23,028 nt of DNA from Halieaceae bacterium UBA4452 (lineage in GTDB: Bacteria; Pseudomonadota; Gammaproteobacteria; Pseudomonadales; Halieaceae): contig DGPA01000041.1 of the NCBI GenBank assembly GCA_002389505.1, positions 79,766 to 102,793 on the forward strand, written 5' to 3'. Shown in pieces: positions 20,903-23,028 of this stretch. Under the pieces are notes generated by a model. That model did no database searches. It was not told where the DNA came from and was given only the letters and a program-made list of their open reading frames with translations. A program made the position numbers and the translations under genes. How positions within the stretch are numbered: the stretch's first letter is position 1; the number at the start of each line of letters is the position of its first letter.

Positions 20903-23028
20903 ATGCGAATCCGACAATGTGTGACAGTAGCTGCGTTAGTGCTTTTCAGTCAGTTTGCACAGACGGAGGATATTGATCTGTTTGCCAATGGTTTTTCTGA
21001 CGATGCTAGCGCAACAGCAGTGCCTAATGTCCTTATAGTCCTTGATAACACATCAAATTGGTCTCGTCAGAATCAGCAGTGGCCAGCGAGAGCGGTTTGT
21101 CCTAGCAGTGAGCCCTTTTGCGACTGCTCGGCGTCGCCGACTAGCTGCACTATTGTTGATGAGGTGCAAGGACAAGCAGAGATTGCGGCGATCAAAGCAG
21201 CGCTTAACGCGATTGGTAAAGACCTCAATGTGGGCTTGCTGGAATTCACCACCCAGGGTAATGCGAACGACGATGGTGGCTATGTCCGCTTTGATTTGCA
21301 GCGCATTGGCACAGATTCCAATGATATTGGCAAGCAACGCCTGTTCAACACGCTTGATACTATTTACTCCAATGCCGGAGATCCTATAGAAAAGCGGAAC
21401 TCAAACACGGCTTACGGCAATCTGATTTACGATGTGCACAACTACTTAGCCGGAGCTACTCAAAGTATGTCTGGCAGTGGTACGCCGTCACTGGCTGATA
21501 GTGAGGCGTACACCACAACGTACTCAGTGTTTGATTCTCCTTTGACTGAGGCTGATATTTGCGCCGAAACCTACGTCATATTTATCAGTAATCCCAATGC
21601 CAGCGGTCCGTCACCCGATGACGCTGTTAACTCGAATGCACTGAAGTCGCTCTATGCAGCGGTGGGTGCATCACCGGCTGGATTGGCCGGCGACGGCACT
21701 GACGGATTAGCCATGCAGCGTTTTGTTGAGTTGTCTGGCAGAGACAGTGACACCTTAGGTTATACGGCCGCGTGCTATGACACGGTGGCTGAATGCAGCG
21801 CCAGCGTCAATCAGCCGTATCCGGCTGGTACCGAAACCCCAGCGATCGCATCGGGGTGTCCGGCTAACGGCAGTTGCCGTTGTTTGGGATCGCAGCCTAA
21901 AAAAGAAACAGCCGCGGGCGGCGCATGTCTGGTAACAGGAGCGGGAAAGAATCGAGTACAAGCTTATCATTTCCAAGTAGAAGAGTCGGCGGCATCGGGT
22001 GGTGTAGTGGCGACCGGTATTGGTGACGTTGACGGTGGTGACTACAATCTCGATGACTGGACTGCATTTTTGCAGGATATTGGTGTTGCCGTCACCGTTC
22101 CTGACGGTGATTCACTGCGTGTGCCCGTAACGACGTATACGCTGGATGTATTCAATAAGGCACCCAATGTCGAGCACTCTGCGCTGATGGACAGTGCCGC
22201 GAAGAAGGGCGGCGGAAGGCGTATTGAAGTCACTAGCTACGACGCACTTAAAAAAGCATTAACGCGAATTTTTGACGATATAGTCGCGGTTAACACGAGT
22301 TTTGCTGCGGTGACACTTCCTCTCAGTGCGACTAACAGAGCGCAGCAGGAGAATAAGATCTTTGTTGGGATGTTTCGACCAGCCAAGCAGCGTAAGCCGC
22401 GCTGGTTGGGTAATCTCAAGCAGTATCAGCTGGCGAAATTTGACGGTAAAGTCGAAATGTCCGATGCGAAACGCTACCGAGCCATCAACCCTGAGACAGG
22501 CTTTGCGAGTTCCTGTGCCGTCAGTTTCTGGACGGAAGACACGAGCTTAGTTGATCAATCTGCCAGCACTCAAGGGCCTTACTTTAATGGTCTAGGGATT
22601 GACCCGCCGCCTGTGGGGCAGTGTTCCCGTGACGCAATGCAAAGCTTCAGTCCGCTATCAGATTATCCAGACGGCGCTTTTGTTGAAAAAGGTGGCGTCG
22701 CCCAGCAAATCCGACAGTTGGCGACGGGCAGCGGAGACCATCAGCGCTCGGTGTATCGTTTGTCCAATACCGCCGTCACGCCTTTAGAGGCTAGCGATGC
22801 TACCTTGACGTATTTTTTGGGGGAGTCGGCAGGATTAGCAGGGGGTGACTGTGTTGCTTTGGAGGATAGTGTTTGTGTAACTGATACCAACCCAGCAACT
22901 CCTGAATCTGAGGAGGTCATGCCATACCGGGGTTTGCGATCGTCGATTCACGGCGATGTTATCCATTCGCGCCCCTTGACAGTGACTTACGGGGAAACAA
23001 CCGTTAATGGCGAACAGGTCACCAATTT
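20903..23028 (+). CDS. pilY1: PilY1/PilC-type pilus tip adhesin, C-terminus beyond the window
   Basis: Open from ATG 20903 to the window end (708 codons, no stop). Start has GGAGAG upstream with normal spacing. A Sec signal peptide (residues 1 to about 21) is followed by a von Willebrand A-like domain beginning PNVLIVLDNTSNW at 41-53. PilY1 proteins normally show a MIDAS motif D-x-S-x-S there; here it reads D48-N-T50-S-N52, a degenerate form. Asp/Gly/Cys-rich loops (CDCSASPTSC, CPANGSCRCL) follow. From about residue 673 (MPYRGLRSSIHGDVIHSRPL) the beginning of the Neisseria PilC-type beta-propeller is visible, and the rest lies outside. PilY1 is the tip adhesin and mechanosensor that also caps the priming complex. 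pilX ends 26 nt upstream. Confidence 0.9.
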   Translation, partial: MRIRQCVTVAALVLFSQFAQTEDIDLFANGFSDDASATAVPNVLIVLDNTSNWSRQNQQWPARAVCPSSEPFCDCSASPTSCTIVDEVQGQAEIAAIKAALNAIGKDLNVGLLEFTTQGNANDDGGYVRFDLQRIGTDSNDIGKQRLFNTLDTIYSNAGDPIEKRNSNTAYGNLIYDVHNYLAGATQSMSGSGTPSLADSEAYTTTYSVFDSPLTEADICAETYVIFISNPNASGPSPDDAVNSNALKSLYAAVGASPAGLAGDGTDGLAMQRFVELSGRDSDTLGYTAACYDTVAECSASVNQPYPAGTETPAIASGCPANGSCRCLGSQPKKETAAGGACLVTGAGKNRVQAYHFQVEESAASGGVVATGIGDVDGGDYNLDDWTAFLQDIGVAVTVPDGDSLRVPVTTYTLDVFNKAPNVEHSALMDSAAKKGGGRRIEVTSYDALKKALTRIFDDIVAVNTSFAAVTLPLSATNRAQQENKIFVGMFRPAKQRKPRWLGNLKQYQLAKFDGKVEMSDAKRYRAINPETGFASSCAVSFWTEDTSLVDQSASTQGPYFNGLGIDPPPVGQCSRDAMQSFSPLSDYPDGAFVEKGGVAQQIRQLATGSGDHQRSVYRLSNTAVTPLEASDATLTYFLGESAGLAGGDCVALEDSVCVTDTNPATPESEEVMPYRGLRSSIHGDVIHSRPLTVTYGETTVNGEQVTN

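Noticed and set aside
1..23028. CRISPR array, insertion sequence, phage or toxin-antitoxin genes
   Set aside because: No spaced direct repeats, transposase, integrase or attachment-site pattern was seen anywhere in the window.

Overview
The window reads as chromosomal DNA of a marine-type gammaproteobacterium. The block bamD (minus) / rluD - pgeF - clpB (plus) is the same neighbourhood as in Escherichia coli, and the Na+/H+ antiporter, the BCCT osmolyte transporter and the type IV pilus genes fit a salt-water bacterium. A Halieaceae-like (OM60/NOR5) origin is a guess from protein style, not a demonstrated assignment. I saw no insertion sequence, phage gene, CRISPR array, rRNA or convincing tRNA.

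Layout. 1-123: the 5' end of an unidentified minus-strand gene. 124-447: a gene-free leader in front of an NhaC-type antiporter (448-2331) that carries a signal peptide and an extra N-terminal extracytoplasmic domain. 2453-5414: three metabolic genes. A membrane fatty-acid-desaturase-like di-iron enzyme is followed after 3 nt by a sugar-phosphate-isomerase-like TIM barrel; a convergent, 2-oxoglutarate/Fe(II)-oxygenase-like protein faces them. 5629-7578: a lipoprotein S9 (prolyl-oligopeptidase family) peptidase. 7709-9250: a BCCT transporter. 9512-12279: bamD with the divergent rluD-pgeF pair. 12496-15090: clpB, behind a recognisable heat-shock (sigma-32 type) promoter.

15277-23028 is devoted to type IV pilus minor pilins, and this is the most interesting part. 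Two consecutive sets lie head to tail. The second (17484 to the window end) is complete and ordinary in content: pilE, fimT, pilV, pilW, pilX, pilY1, with overlapping or closely spaced genes and good ribosome binding sites. Together these proteins would form the initiation/tip complex of a type IV pilus, with PilY1 as the tip adhesin. The first set (15277-17298) looks like a diverged or decaying relative: a PilE/FimU-like pilin, a PilV-like protein that has lost its prepilin leader, a PilW-like protein and a 56-residue PilX-like stub. An AT-rich island that probably holds the promoter of the second set separates the two.

The first set has no PilY1 of its own. It is either a degenerating duplication or an alternative priming complex that borrows the downstream adhesin; the sequence alone does not decide this.
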